From NCBI RefSeq assembly GCF_001618685.1, contig NZ_CP014342.1, positions 2,232,001 through 2,296,000 on the forward strand: 64,000 nucleotides of DNA, given 5' to 3'. The translations under genes and the position numbers were made by a program. This document shows, one piece after another, positions 9,080 through 17,785 of the stretch. Numbering within the stretch: the first letter of the stretch is position 1; each line of letters begins with the position of its first letter. The notes under the pieces are model-generated. The model searched no databases. It saw nothing but the letters and a program-made list of their open reading frames with translations, and had not been told where the DNA came from. Origin of the DNA: Geobacillus subterraneus. Its GTDB lineage: Bacteria; Bacillota; Bacilli; Bacillales; Anoxybacillaceae.

Positions 9080-9300
9080 ACAGCGTTGATTTTCCCCAAC
9101 CAGTGAACTACCCCCACTTAATTTTCTAGCGAAAATTTGAAGTGGGGGCTTCCAAAGAAGTTTGACTGCTTCAAGCAATCCTTATTCTTTGAGGCGTGTC
9201 CACTTCGCCGCTAGAGCATAAGACACTCAGGTCTACAGCTTTACTTTTCTTTAAGATGTTTAATGCGCCATTGACATCAGCATTAATTAGTTTGCCAGAC
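9080..9300 (-). ncRNA. Predicted omega (reRNA) guide RNA of the TnpB element
   Basis: In TnpB systems the guide RNA overlaps the 3' end of tnpB and continues through the right end into flanking DNA, which acts as guide. Here the right-end palindrome (9111-9148) lies 22 bases past the tnpB stop, so a transcript reading out of tnpB would carry host sequence beginning TGGTTGGGG or nearby. The boundaries are inferred; no promoter or processing site is identifiable. Confidence 0.35.
9111..9148. repeat. Right-end subterminal palindrome of the TnpB element
   Basis: Outer stem CCCCCACTT/AAGTGGGGG with an inner stem ATTTTC/GAAAAT around TAGC. Same outer stem as the left end. Confidence 0.8.
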
Positions 9301-10418
9301 TTTGTTCGATACAAGCCGCGCTTAATACGTTTGCCGCTGAACTTATATTCTTTTGGATTGTCGGCATTATATTCAGGAATCTCATCGCCGTCAAAAAAGC
9401 TGGCTTGAGACGTATATGATTCTTCCTGTTTCAAGAATTCAATGCCGTAAAATTCACAAAGATATTCTAGTTTTTCTTTTATGTTACCGAGAGGAATATT
9501 GACAAAGTTTTGATTTGTCTTTTTTCCTAGATTAATATTGCGTTGCCATGTTTCCGCATAGCCAATGACAAGTTTGCCAATTTGATTTTCAATACAGTAG
9601 TTAATGATGTAACGGCAAGTCTTGTTGATATAATCATTCACTTTATTATTGCGATTCATAGCAAGCAACGCCTGTTTACGAGTGGTGCCTTTGATTTTTT
9701 GCTTATCTTTTATGCTTTGAAGTCTGGCATTTTCTTTGTTAAACCATTGATTTATACTTTTTAATCTCCGCCCATCAATGATGAATGATCTGCCGTCTGA
9801 TGTGACACAAGTGGCAAGATTGTTTAATCCTAAATCAATGGCCAGTGCTTTTTGGTCATTTAATTCTCTTTGATCTTCAGGCATTTCATATTTGTACTGA
9901 ATCTCAAAGAACCTGGCATGATGCTTAGGAATGATTTCAATCTGCTTAATCTTTTTGTCCAGCAACACAGGCGGAATCGTTATCGTGATAGGCTTGTGAG
10001 TCTTTTTAAATAGGCGAGAATACGGTATCGTGAATTTGTTGCCGTCTATACGAATCTGGCCAATGATCAGTGAATGAAAGCCATCTTTTTTAAGATATTT
10101 TGGAATACTGATAGCCTTGTGGTCATATTTTCCTTGTTTGGCAAGACTGATCAAACCAAAGAAAGATTTAAAGGCTTCATTGACCTTTTTTAAAATTTGC
10201 TGTGCCATGTTGCTGTTTAACAGCTTATAGTTTTCGTTAGTTTTTGCAAGATGATCGTTTTTCTCATAATTAAGAAATTCCTTGTGTTCAAAATAGTATT
10301 GTCTGACATTGTACAATCCGACGTTGTACATGTTCTTGGCAATATGGCACAGTTCTCGAAGAGTCAAGTATTCTTCTTTGGTCAAACCATTTAGCTGTTG
10401 TTTGATACAAAAATACAT
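9171..10418 (-). CDS. tnpB: TnpB family RNA-guided nuclease (IS200/IS605 OrfB), variant without zinc ribbon
   Basis: About 415 residues. RuvC-like motifs are AIDLGLNN (Asp195), [10 protein letters not shown] (candidate glutamate 289) and [12 protein letters not shown] (Asp381). Canonical TnpB has a CxxC...CxxC zinc ribbon between the second and third motifs; here that stretch reads [19 protein letters not shown] with no cysteines, as in a subgroup of OrfB proteins. The start MYFCIKQQL has GGAGGTG eight bases upstream; a longer frame five codons upstream covers this site. Active TnpB cuts the vacated donor site and promotes element retention; whether this variant is active is unknown, since the glutamate position is not certain. 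Confidence 0.85.
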   Translation of the reverse strand: MYFCIKQQLNGLTKEEYLTLRELCHIAKNMYNVGLYNVRQYYFEHKEFLNYEKNDHLAKTNENYKLLNSNMAQQILKKVNEAFKSFFGLISLAKQGKYDHKAISIPKYLKKDGFHSLIIGQIRIDGNKFTIPYSRLFKKTHKPITITIPPVLLDKKIKQIEIIPKHHARFFEIQYKYEMPEDQRELNDQKALAIDLGLNNLATCVTSDGRSFIIDGRRLKSINQWFNKENARLQSIKDKQKIKGTTRKQALLAMNRNNKVNDYINKTCRYIINYCIENQIGKLVIGYAETWQRNINLGKKTNQNFVNIPLGNIKEKLEYLCEFYGIEFLKQEESYTSQASFFDGDEIPEYNADNPKEYKFSGKRIKRGLYRTKSGKLINADVNGALNILKKSKAVDLSVLCSSGEVDTPQRIRIA

Positions 10419-10502
10419 TTTTTCACCTCCCATCTAACTATATGATACTATATTTTACTGAATCTATCCTATTTTCAACAAAATATAGTTAAGGCGATTC
10501 AT

Positions 10503-10539
10503 CTCCCACTTACTCCGCTTCGCTTCGTTGAAGTGGGAG
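10503..10539. repeat. Left-end subterminal palindrome of the TnpB element
   Basis: Stem CTCCCACTT/AAGTGGGAG around a 19-base loop that itself contains a short CGCTTCG repeat. It lies upstream of tnpB. Confidence 0.8.
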
Positions 10540-10559
10540 TCTTCTCGCCTAATTAAGAT

Positions 10560-10590
10560 AAAAAAGGCTGTCCTAGTTTCGGACAGCCTG
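10560..10590 (-). terminator. Terminator of the ylbN-rpmF operon
   Basis: AGGCTGTCC/GGACAGCCT stem with a seven-base loop and TTTTTT on the minus strand, 18 bases after the rpmF stop. The TnpB element begins immediately beyond it. Confidence 0.9.
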
Positions 10591-10607
10591 TCGCGCGATG
10601 CCGGCGA

Positions 10608-10781
10608 TTATTTGTTGACGACATCTTTTCCTTTGTATGTTCCGCATGCTTTGCAGACGCGGTGCGCCAACTTCCATTCGCCGCAGTTCGGGCATTGCAC
10701 CATGCCTGGCACTTGCAGTTTAAAGTGTGTACGGCGCAGTCTTTTTCTCGTTTTCGATGTTCTTCTAAAAGGTACTGCCAT
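10608..10781 (-). CDS. rpmF: 50S ribosomal protein L32
   Basis: A 57-residue basic ribosomal protein beginning [19 protein letters not shown], with the zinc-binding CPNC...CKAC cysteine pairs (residues 30-33 and 43-46) of the zinc-containing L32 form. The start is fixed by GGAGGTGGG seven bases upstream. It follows ylbN, the widespread yceD-rpmF pairing. The paired cysteines mean this copy needs zinc; I see no second rpmF in the window. Confidence 0.97.
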   Translation of the reverse strand: MAVPFRRTSKTRKRLRRTHFKLQVPGMVQCPNCGEWKLAHRVCKACGTYKGKDVVNK

Positions 10782-10930
10782 CGTTCCCACCTCCTTGTCC
10801 GGCACATTCAGCTTATCGATGCCGGCAGGCGGACGGCCGCTTGTGTTGGACTTCCGCCTGCCGGCAAACAAGGCAGCTGCCGGACGGTGCGCATTTCATC
10901 GGCGCCATCGACCGGCAACGCCGGTAAATG

Positions 10931-11473
10931 TCATTCCTCGTTTTTCTCTTCAAAAAACTTGGCCAACCCTGCTAGACGAGGATCGACTTTGCTCGCCGCT
11001 CGCTGTTCCATCGCCTTCTCCCATTGCTCTTCCGAGAGGACGTCCCATCCTTCTCCGTGCTGCGGCGCCCCGTCGGCGGCCGGATTGTCAGCAATGAGCT
11101 GCAGCGGGATTTCTAGCAAAATAAGTTCGCGAATAATCGGATTCAGATCAATCGTTTCCCCGGTTACGACATGAGTATCCTCGTCCGTTTCGACAAAGTC
11201 GCCGCCGTCAGCAAAAAACGTCTCCGTCGTCTCGATGGAAAACGGATACGCCACATCGACGAGCGTCCGAGAACAAGGCAACACCATCGTCCCCGACAAC
11301 GTCAAATGAAACGTAAACTTTGTCGAACCGACGTCCGCTTTTCCTTGGACGCGAACCGGTGAAATATCACGGATCAACGTGTCGATTTGCTTTAAATCAG
11401 ACACATCGACCGTCTCATCAATCGCCATTTCTTTATGCTGGAAACGGCGAAGCTGTTGAACCGTCCATTTCAT
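10931..11473 (-). CDS. ylbN: YlbN/YceD family DUF177 protein
   Basis: A 180-residue acidic protein of the DUF177 family, conserved next to rpmF in many bacteria and linked to 23S rRNA accumulation and L32 in other organisms. The core LPCSRTLVDVAYPFSIETTETF and the downstream ETIDLNPIIRELILLEIPLQ (about residues 65-130) are characteristic; the Cys-containing element is reduced to one cysteine. It is the first gene of a two-gene operon with a consensus promoter upstream (11500-11528) and is separated from rpmF by about 150 bases. Confidence 0.92.
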   Translation of the reverse strand: MKWTVQQLRRFQHKEMAIDETVDVSDLKQIDTLIRDISPVRVQGKADVGSTKFTFHLTLSGTMVLPCSRTLVDVAYPFSIETTETFFADGGDFVETDEDTHVVTGETIDLNPIIRELILLEIPLQLIADNPAADGAPQHGEGWDVLSEEQWEKAMEQRAASKVDPRLAGLAKFFEEKNEE

Positions 11474-11499
11474 ATGATCACCTCAAGGCAACGAATAAA

Positions 11500-11528
11500 A
11501 TTATACGTTCCGTTTTTATTTTTGTCAA
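11500..11528 (-). promoter_or_regulatory. Consensus sigma-A promoter of ylbN-rpmF
   Basis: TTGACA (11523-11528) and TATAAT (11500-11505) separated by exactly 17 bases, reading on the minus strand towards ylbN. Both boxes match the consensus at every position, which fits a ribosomal protein operon. Confidence 0.9.
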
Positions 11529-11780
11529 TGTTTTTTCTTTACAACCGTTGTCCCTTTCGGAAAAGAGAAATGAGGCAGGAGGAAAGGCATACTCCCATCA
11601 TTGCCAAATTTCGCTGCCGGCATGCACGCTTTCGTCTCGCGGCAACTGCGCAAAAGTCGACACCGCTCCACCTGCCTGCCGGCGGCGCTTTTATCTCTTT
11701 GGCAGGCCCCATCCTTATACCCGCAGTTGACCTCCGCTGCCGCTTATTCCATACTAGATGACATACAGGAGGTGTAGCCA
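11529..11780. other. Intergenic stretch between divergent ylbN and tmcAL
   Basis: No convincing gene on either strand. It holds AGGAGGTG at 11767-11774, which serves the short leader frame described next, and an imperfect GCCGGCGG-rich segment. A promoter for tmcAL must lie here, but I see no clear boxes. Confidence 0.4.
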
Positions 11781-11840
11781 TTGACAAACGATCGTTTTGG
11801 CATCGGGCGACATGAATTCCGTTCGGGAGGGCGGCTATGA
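11781..11840 (+). CDS. Possible 19-residue leader peptide overlapping the tmcAL start
   Basis: A TTG codon preceded by AGGAGGTG opens a frame of 19 codons ([19 protein letters not shown]) whose TGA stop overlaps the tmcAL ATG as ATGA. The ribosome binding site is stronger than that of tmcAL itself (GGGAGG), so translational coupling is possible. Not recognised as a known peptide; it may be fortuitous. Confidence 0.35.
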   Translation: MTNDRFGIGRHEFRSGGRL

Positions 11841-13058
11841 AAGCCGTCGGCGTCATCGTTGAATACAATCCGTTTCATAACGGCCATTGGCATCATCTGC
11901 AAGAGACAAAAAAAAACGACGGAGGCAGACTGCATCATTGCCGTCATGAGCGGAAATTTCCTGCAGCGCGGCGAACCGGCCATCGTTTCGAAATGGGCGC
12001 GGGCGAAAATGGCGCTGGCGGCAGGCGTTGATCTCGTCATCGAGCTGCCGTACGCGTTCGCTGTTCAAGCGGCGGAGCAGTTTGCATATGGAGCGGTGCA
12101 GCTGCTTGATGCCCTCGGCTGTCAGGAGCTTTGCTTCGGCAGCGAATCAGGAGACATTACCGCCTTTTTGGCTGCCGCGGAAACATTGTTTCAACAAAAA
12201 GGAAAGTTTGACGTCCTCGTCCGCGCCGGGCTTGCGCGCGGGCAAAGTTTCCCGAAAGCGAACGCTGAAGCGTGGCGGCAGCTCGGTTCCGCCCCGCTCG
12301 ACTTATCCAAACCGAACAACGTGCTCGGCTTTGCGTACGTGAAAGCGATTCAGCAACATAAGCTGGCGATCGTACCGCGCACCATCCCGCGTCTAGCGGC
12401 CGGGTATCATGACGAATCGTTTTCCCATCCGTCCATCGCCAGCGCGACAAGCTTGCGGAAAGCGCTTGGGAAAACCGGACAGCTGGAACAAATCGCCGCG
12501 TACATCCCGCCTGCCACCGCCGAACAGCTGCGGCGATATCGAGAGACGTACGGGCGCTGGCACAATTGGGAGGCGTATTTTCCGTTGCTGAAATATCGGC
12601 TGCTGACGGCCACTGAAGGGGAACTGCGCCGCATTGCCGGAGTTGAGGAAGGCATCGAATATCGGCTGAAGCAAAAAATTGCCGGCGCCGAAACGTTCGC
12701 CGCCTTCATCGCCGCAACGAAGACAAAACGGTACACATGGACGAGGCTTCAACGCCTATGCGTGCATGTGCTGACGAATTTCACGAAGGAGGAACAAAAT
12801 CAGGCGTCCACTCCGACGTACATCCGGCTGCTCGGCATGAACGACACCGGCCGCCGCTACTTGCAGCAGGTGAAAAAGAAGCTGATGCTGCCGCTCGCCG
12901 CCAAAGCGGCCAAACTGAACGGCGACCCGCTGTACGAGCAGGAAAAAAAGGCGACAGCCGTCTATGCTGCCGCCTTCCCTGAGCCGTTGTACAGCGCCGC
13001 GCTGAAGGAAGAATACGCGACGGCGCCCATTTACGCCTCCGGCATGGAACGCAAATAG
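11837..13058 (+). pseudogene. tmcAL: tRNA(Met) cytidine acetate ligase TmcAL (YlbM), interrupted by a frameshift
   Basis: TmcAL activates acetate with ATP and acetylates the wobble cytidine of elongator tRNA-Met. The first frame (from 11837) encodes [26 protein letters not shown], including the nucleotidyltransferase motif NPFHNGH, and then leaves frame. The rest ([26 protein letters not shown]... to 13058, about 380 residues) is intact in the next frame. The shift lies in a run of nine A (11908-11916); eight would restore [12 protein letters not shown]. It may be a sequencing error, a true mutation or a slippage site. The 3' end overlaps the convergent ylbL by 28 bases. Confidence 0.88.
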
Positions 13059-14050
13059 CGGATCGCCTCGTCAAACGTATCGACCGGGACGATTTTCATC
13101 TTCGTCCCGATTTTTTTGGCCGTCCGGACCGCCTCCCGGTAGTTCGATGATGGTGCACCGTGTTCGTTCGGAGCGAAGAACACATCCGCCCCTTCGCGGT
13201 CGGCCGCTACCACTTTTTGCGAAATGCCGCCGATCGGGCCGACCTCCCCGTGAATGTCAATCGTTCCGGTGCCGGCGATTTTCCGTCCTTTTGCAATATC
13301 CTCATCGACGAGCTGATTGTAAATTTCAAGCGAAAACATGAGTCCGGCCGACGGGCCGCCGATTTGTTCCGAATCGACGTCCACCGGCGGGTCGGTGCGA
13401 ACGTCATAATCCGTCATCAACGTCACGCCAAGGCCGACCTGATTCGGATGGTTCGGAAACGGCTTCAACACAAGCTCCGCTTCATGCTGCTCCTTGCCGC
13501 GGACAAACGTGACACGGACACGATCACCGGCCTTTTTTCCCCGAACGTAGTTCACCATTTGTTCGAGCGTGTTGAGCGGCCGGCCGTCGATCGCGGCAAT
13601 GCGGTCGCCGGCTTCGAGGCGCCCGGCTGCCGGCATATCAGGAAGGACGCTCATCACGTACACGCCTTTCGCCTCATACGTGGCCGGCTTTCCAGCGTGC
13701 CGGTAGGCCACGACGATCGCCGCCTCTTTCGACTGTTCCATCAGCTGAAGCTGGCGCATCGTATATTCTTTATCGCTCTCCCCTTCCCGCTTGATCTCCT
13801 CGACTGGGTGCAGCTCATAAAACGGGCGGATATGGGCGAGCAAATACGCGACAACATTCGCCCGCCCCATGCGGACCGTCGTCAGCATGAACGTTCCCGC
13901 ATCGCGGTCGCCGTGTTCGACATGAACGAGCGGCTTTAAATTTTGCGCGCTTCCCGGCATCGTCACATAATACGGCAGTTTCATAAAAATCAGCAAAAAA
14001 GCGAGGACGATCCCAAAGAAAAATGCTGCGATGTACGTCCGTTTTTTCAT
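13031..14050 (-). CDS. ylbL: YlbL, SepM-type membrane-anchored PDZ / Lon-like serine protease
   Basis: A 339-residue protein with an N-terminal membrane anchor (about 6-27), a PDZ domain (about 115-200, [26 protein letters not shown]) and a C-terminal Lon-type protease domain. The Ser-Lys dyad is seen as [10 protein letters not shown] and, about 40 residues on, [10 protein letters not shown]. Homologues process pheromones (SepM) or, in B. subtilis, cleave the division inhibitor YneA after DNA damage. The ATG chosen overlaps the ylbK stop as ATGA; an in-frame GTG seven codons earlier is less likely. Confidence 0.92.
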   Translation of the reverse strand: MKKRTYIAAFFFGIVLAFLLIFMKLPYYVTMPGSAQNLKPLVHVEHGDRDAGTFMLTTVRMGRANVVAYLLAHIRPFYELHPVEEIKREGESDKEYTMRQLQLMEQSKEAAIVVAYRHAGKPATYEAKGVYVMSVLPDMPAAGRLEAGDRIAAIDGRPLNTLEQMVNYVRGKKAGDRVRVTFVRGKEQHEAELVLKPFPNHPNQVGLGVTLMTDYDVRTDPPVDVDSEQIGGPSAGLMFSLEIYNQLVDEDIAKGRKIAGTGTIDIHGEVGPIGGISQKVVAADREGADVFFAPNEHGAPSSNYREAVRTAKKIGTKMKIVPVDTFDEAIRYLRSMPEA

Positions 14051-14835
14051 TCGTGCCCTGGCTCCTTCCACTGTTCAATCGCTTGGCGGATCGCTCCGAT
14101 CTGTCTCCGCGCTTCTTCCTCGCCGCGGGCGATGATTTCCTCAACATCGGTAAACGCCCGCGAGCTGTACCGCTCAACACGCGGCCGGATCATCACATCC
14201 GAGGCGAGCTGGCGGTAAGCGACGAGCTCGGCTTGCAAAATATCGAGGCTCTGCCAGATGACATCGACAATCGATGCAATTTCCGCCTCCGTGTTAAGCG
14301 GGGCGACATCGACGGCGATGACGATATCCGCTCCCATCGACCTTGCGACCGACACCGGCACCCGGTCGACGACGCCGCCGTCGACAAGCAGCCGTCCGTC
14401 TATCTCGGCCGGCACAAAAATGCCGGGAATTGAGATGCTCGCCCGCACCGCCTGGGCTGCTTCTCCTTGCCGGAATACGACTTTTTCCCCCGTCTGCAAA
14501 TCGGCGGCGACAACCGCGACCGGCGGAGAAAGCTCCTCGATTTGCTTCCCTTTCGTCAACAACCGGATGAACTCGGCGATGCGCTCGCCGGCGATCAATC
14601 CCATTTTCGGCACCGTCCAGTCGAGAAAATCGTTGCGCCGGAACGATTTGGCAAGCCGGTAGAGCCGGTTGAGTCCGTGGCCGCTCGCATAAAGGACGGC
14701 GATCAGCGCCCCGATGCTGCTGCCGGCCAAGCAGGACACCGGAATGTCTTCTTCCTCCAATACTTTCAATACGCCAAGATGGGCAAATCCGCGCGCCCCT
14801 CCCGAGCCGAGCGCCAATCCGACTTTCGGCGGCAC
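14047..14835 (-). CDS. ylbK: Patatin-like phospholipase family protein YlbK (NTE/RssA type)
   Basis: About 262 residues of the bacterial patatin family. The oxyanion/phosphate loop LGSGGARGFAHLG is at residues 8-20, the nucleophile elbow GSSIG at about 39-43 and the catalytic aspartate motif DGG near 150 (LLVDGGVVDRVPVSV), so the Ser-Asp dyad is complete. Physiological lipid substrate unknown. GTG preceded by AAGGGGG is preferred because it gives the length of the Bacillus protein; an ATG 13 codons upstream is also open. Translation is coupled to ylbL by a four-base overlap. Confidence 0.9.
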   Translation of the reverse strand: MPPKVGLALGSGGARGFAHLGVLKVLEEEDIPVSCLAGSSIGALIAVLYASGHGLNRLYRLAKSFRRNDFLDWTVPKMGLIAGERIAEFIRLLTKGKQIEELSPPVAVVAADLQTGEKVVFRQGEAAQAVRASISIPGIFVPAEIDGRLLVDGGVVDRVPVSVARSMGADIVIAVDVAPLNTEAEIASIVDVIWQSLDILQAELVAYRQLASDVMIRPRVERYSSRAFTDVEEIIARGEEEARRQIGAIRQAIEQWKEPGHE

Positions 14836-14966
14836 GATCCTTCCCCCTTTCGCTGCGGCGCTCCCCGCTTTCATCTTATGGTCTAAAACGCCCCCCTATG
14901 CTCGTATATTAGGTTATATGAGGTTGTACCGCGCGAAGCCGCGCAGCGAGAAAAGGGGGGGGAACA

Positions 14967-16202
14967 TTGAAACGAAACTGGGGAACGAAACTAAAAACGG
15001 CACTGCTCGCTTCCGCCGTCACCTTATTCGCGTTTTCGCTCATTTGCTACCCAAAGCAGTCGCTTGAGGCGTCCATTCGCGGGTTAAATATGTGGTGGGA
15101 AGTCGTCTTTCCGTCGCTCTTGCCATTTTTCATCGTCTCGGAGCTGCTGATTAGCTTTGGCGTCGTCAACTTTCTCGGCGTCCTGCTCGAACCGCTGATG
15201 CGCCCGTTGTTTCGTGTCCCGGGCGTCGGCGGGTTTGCCTGGGCGATGGGAATGGCGTCCGGCTACCCGTCCGGAGCCAAGCTGACCGCCCGCCTGTACC
15301 AGGAAAAGCAACTGTCTACCATTGAGGCTGAGCGGCTTGCTTCCTTCACCAATTCATCGAACCCGCTGTTCATTTTTGGCGCGGTCTCGGCCGGATTTTT
15401 CAACAACCCGCATCTCGGTCTTGTACTGGCCGTTTCTCATTATTTAGGGAACATTAGCGTCGGATTGATCATGCGGTTTCACGGCATCCGGAAAGAAAAG
15501 GGGCGGCCAAAGCGAAGCCCCCGGCCGTTTTCATTTCCGTACGCGCTGCGCACGTTGCACAAAACGCGGTTGAAAAACGAACAGCCGCTTGGCAAGCTGC
15601 TCGGCGACGCTGTCCGCTCTTCCGTCCAAACGCTGCTAATGATCGGCGGTTTCATTATTCTCTTTTCTGTCGTCAACAAACTGCTGTACATGATGCACTT
15701 GACTGAACAGCTCGCTCCGTTGCTGCGCCAGCTGCTTCGCCTCACCCAGCTGCCGGAGCAGCTTGACATCCCGGTGTTTTCCGGCTTGTTTGAAATTACA
15801 CTCGGCAGTCAAATGATCAGCCAAACAGAGGAAGCCATGCTGCTTGAAAAGGCGGTGGCGACAAGCTTCATCCTCGCTTTCGGCGGATTTTCCGTTCAAG
15901 CGCAAGTGGCCAGCATCCTTGCCGAGGCCAACATTCGCTTTCAGCCGTTTTTCGTCGCCCGTCTGATGCATGGAGTGTTCGCGGCTTCATTTACATACTT
16001 GCTTTGGAAGCCGTTGTATGTACGGACAGCCACCGGAGAGCCGGGCAGCATTCCGGCGTTTCTTCCCGCCGTCCCGGGCGGCGCTTGGGACGAAGGCTGG
16101 CGGCTGCTGCAGCAATATGGACCGCTCGTGACGCTTCTCTTTCTTTGCCTTTATATATGGCTGACCGCCAAAGCGGCCAATGGAACCCGCGGGCGCTTGT
16201 AA
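14967..16202 (+). CDS. ylbJ: YlbJ, sporulation integral membrane protein
   Basis: A polytopic protein of 411 residues with about eight to ten hydrophobic segments and two nucleoside-recognition (Gate) type regions (GFAWAMGMASGYPSGAKLTARLYQ; LAFGGFSVQAQVASILAE). B. subtilis YlbJ is a sigma-E-controlled membrane protein needed for spore cortex/heat resistance, and homologues belong to the SpoVAA-like or transporter superfamily; the transported substrate is unknown. The TTG start follows a long AAAAGGGGGGGG tract, a strong but unusual Shine-Dalgarno. It is divergent from ylbK. Confidence 0.9.
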   Translation: MKRNWGTKLKTALLASAVTLFAFSLICYPKQSLEASIRGLNMWWEVVFPSLLPFFIVSELLISFGVVNFLGVLLEPLMRPLFRVPGVGGFAWAMGMASGYPSGAKLTARLYQEKQLSTIEAERLASFTNSSNPLFIFGAVSAGFFNNPHLGLVLAVSHYLGNISVGLIMRFHGIRKEKGRPKRSPRPFSFPYALRTLHKTRLKNEQPLGKLLGDAVRSSVQTLLMIGGFIILFSVVNKLLYMMHLTEQLAPLLRQLLRLTQLPEQLDIPVFSGLFEITLGSQMISQTEEAMLLEKAVATSFILAFGGFSVQAQVASILAEANIRFQPFFVARLMHGVFAASFTYLLWKPLYVRTATGEPGSIPAFLPAVPGGAWDEGWRLLQQYGPLVTLLFLCLYIWLTAKAANGTRGRL

Positions 16203-16352
16203 CCGTTAGGCGCCCGGCCTTCGGGCTCATCCAGCGAGTAAAGCTGCACGGTCCTCGTTCCGTTGTCAGTCGGCTTCATCTGCTCATCAATATGCGTCCA
16301 GCTTCAAAGCCGCGCTTCAGCTGCCAACTGGAGAGTGTCCTCCCCTTGGCTG

Positions 16353-17421
<1,069 letters not shown>

Positions 17422-17477
17422 CGCGTTTCACCTGATTCGTCGTTTTCACCGTAATCTTACCATAAAGTCGTCCATCG

Positions 17478-17597
17478 TCAAACCGAAGAATTTTTTATCA
17501 GCGCATGTATAGAAATCGGCAAACCGTCCATAATGAGTAATGGCAACATCGTTAATGGCGTTGTTGCCAATGACGGAGAAGACTTACGTTTCCCCAT
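17478..17597 (-). CDS. Possible 39-residue small protein upstream of rsmD
   Basis: ATG preceded by GGAGGAAGAACTT (eight-base spacing) opens a 39-codon frame (starts MGKRKSSPSLATTPL, ends ALIKNSSV) on the same strand as rsmD and about 60 bases before it. The N-terminus is basic, the middle hydrophobic. I do not recognise it. Support is limited to the ribosome binding site and position. Confidence 0.35.
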   Translation of the reverse strand: MGKRKSSPSLATTPLTMLPLLIMDGLPISIHALIKNSSV

Positions 17598-17642
17598 AAG
17601 TTCTTCCTCCGGTTTCTCCTCTCCCTTTTCTTTTTTCTTTCC

Positions 17643-17676
17643 GTTCCTTGTTCCGCTCCACGCGGAGGCAAGGAAC
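17643..17676. repeat. Nested inverted repeat of unknown role
   Basis: GTTCCTTG/CAAGGAAC with an inner CCGC/GCGG stem. It would fold stably on either strand and lies ten bases from the following terminator hairpin. Confidence 0.6.
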
Positions 17677-17685
17677 TGGAAAGGA

Positions 17686-17720
17686 CCTTGCGGATCATTT
17701 GAACCGCAAGGTTTTTTTTT
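17686..17720 (+). terminator. Plus-strand terminator without an assigned gene
   Basis: CCTTGCGG/CCGCAAGG stem, ten-base loop, then nine T. Strong, and oriented for plus-strand transcription, yet no recognised plus-strand gene ends before it. Confidence 0.85.
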
Positions 17721-17722
17721 GA

Positions 17723-17751
17723 TTGCAATTTTGGCAGATGACCGGTAAAGT
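17723..17751 (+). promoter_or_regulatory. Probable promoter of the DUF7147 gene
   Basis: TTGCAA and TAAAGT separated by 17 bases, starting just after the terminator T-run and about 35 bases before the gene. Confidence 0.5.
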
Positions 17752-17785
17752 TAAGGATGGACGATGATTGCAAGGGGGACCATAC

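Larger units (their letters stand above)
9108..10557 (-). mobile_element. IS200/IS605-type element encoding only TnpB
   Basis: The element has subterminal imperfect palindromes at both ends: CCCCCACTT/AAGTGGGGG (9111-9148, right end) and CTCCCACTT/AAGTGGGAG (10503-10539, left end). These share the same stem, as expected for IS200/IS605 hairpins recognised by a Y1 transposase. No tnpA is present, so it depends on a transposase in trans. It is visibly more AT-rich than its neighbours. The left end starts a few bases after the T-run of the rpmF terminator. Exact termini cannot be fixed without an empty site. Confidence 0.8.
17422..17785. other. Structured intergenic region between rsmD and the DUF7147 gene
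   Basis: This 364-base interval holds three inverted repeats (17542-17568, 17643-17676, 17686-17711), a plus-strand T-run terminator with no known gene in front of it, a minus-strand 39-codon ORF with a good ribosome binding site (17478-17597) and a plus-strand promoter for the next gene (17723-17751). The pieces are listed separately. Confidence 0.5.

Noticed and set aside
11539-11868. Minus-strand frame upstream of ylbN, 109 codons
   Set aside because: Would start inside tmcAL and lie upstream of the ylbN promoter; Cys/Arg-rich composition typical of shadow frames.
16203-16352. Possible terminator in the gap between ylbJ and coaD (GCCCG/CGGGC)
   Set aside because: Short stem, no T-run on either strand.
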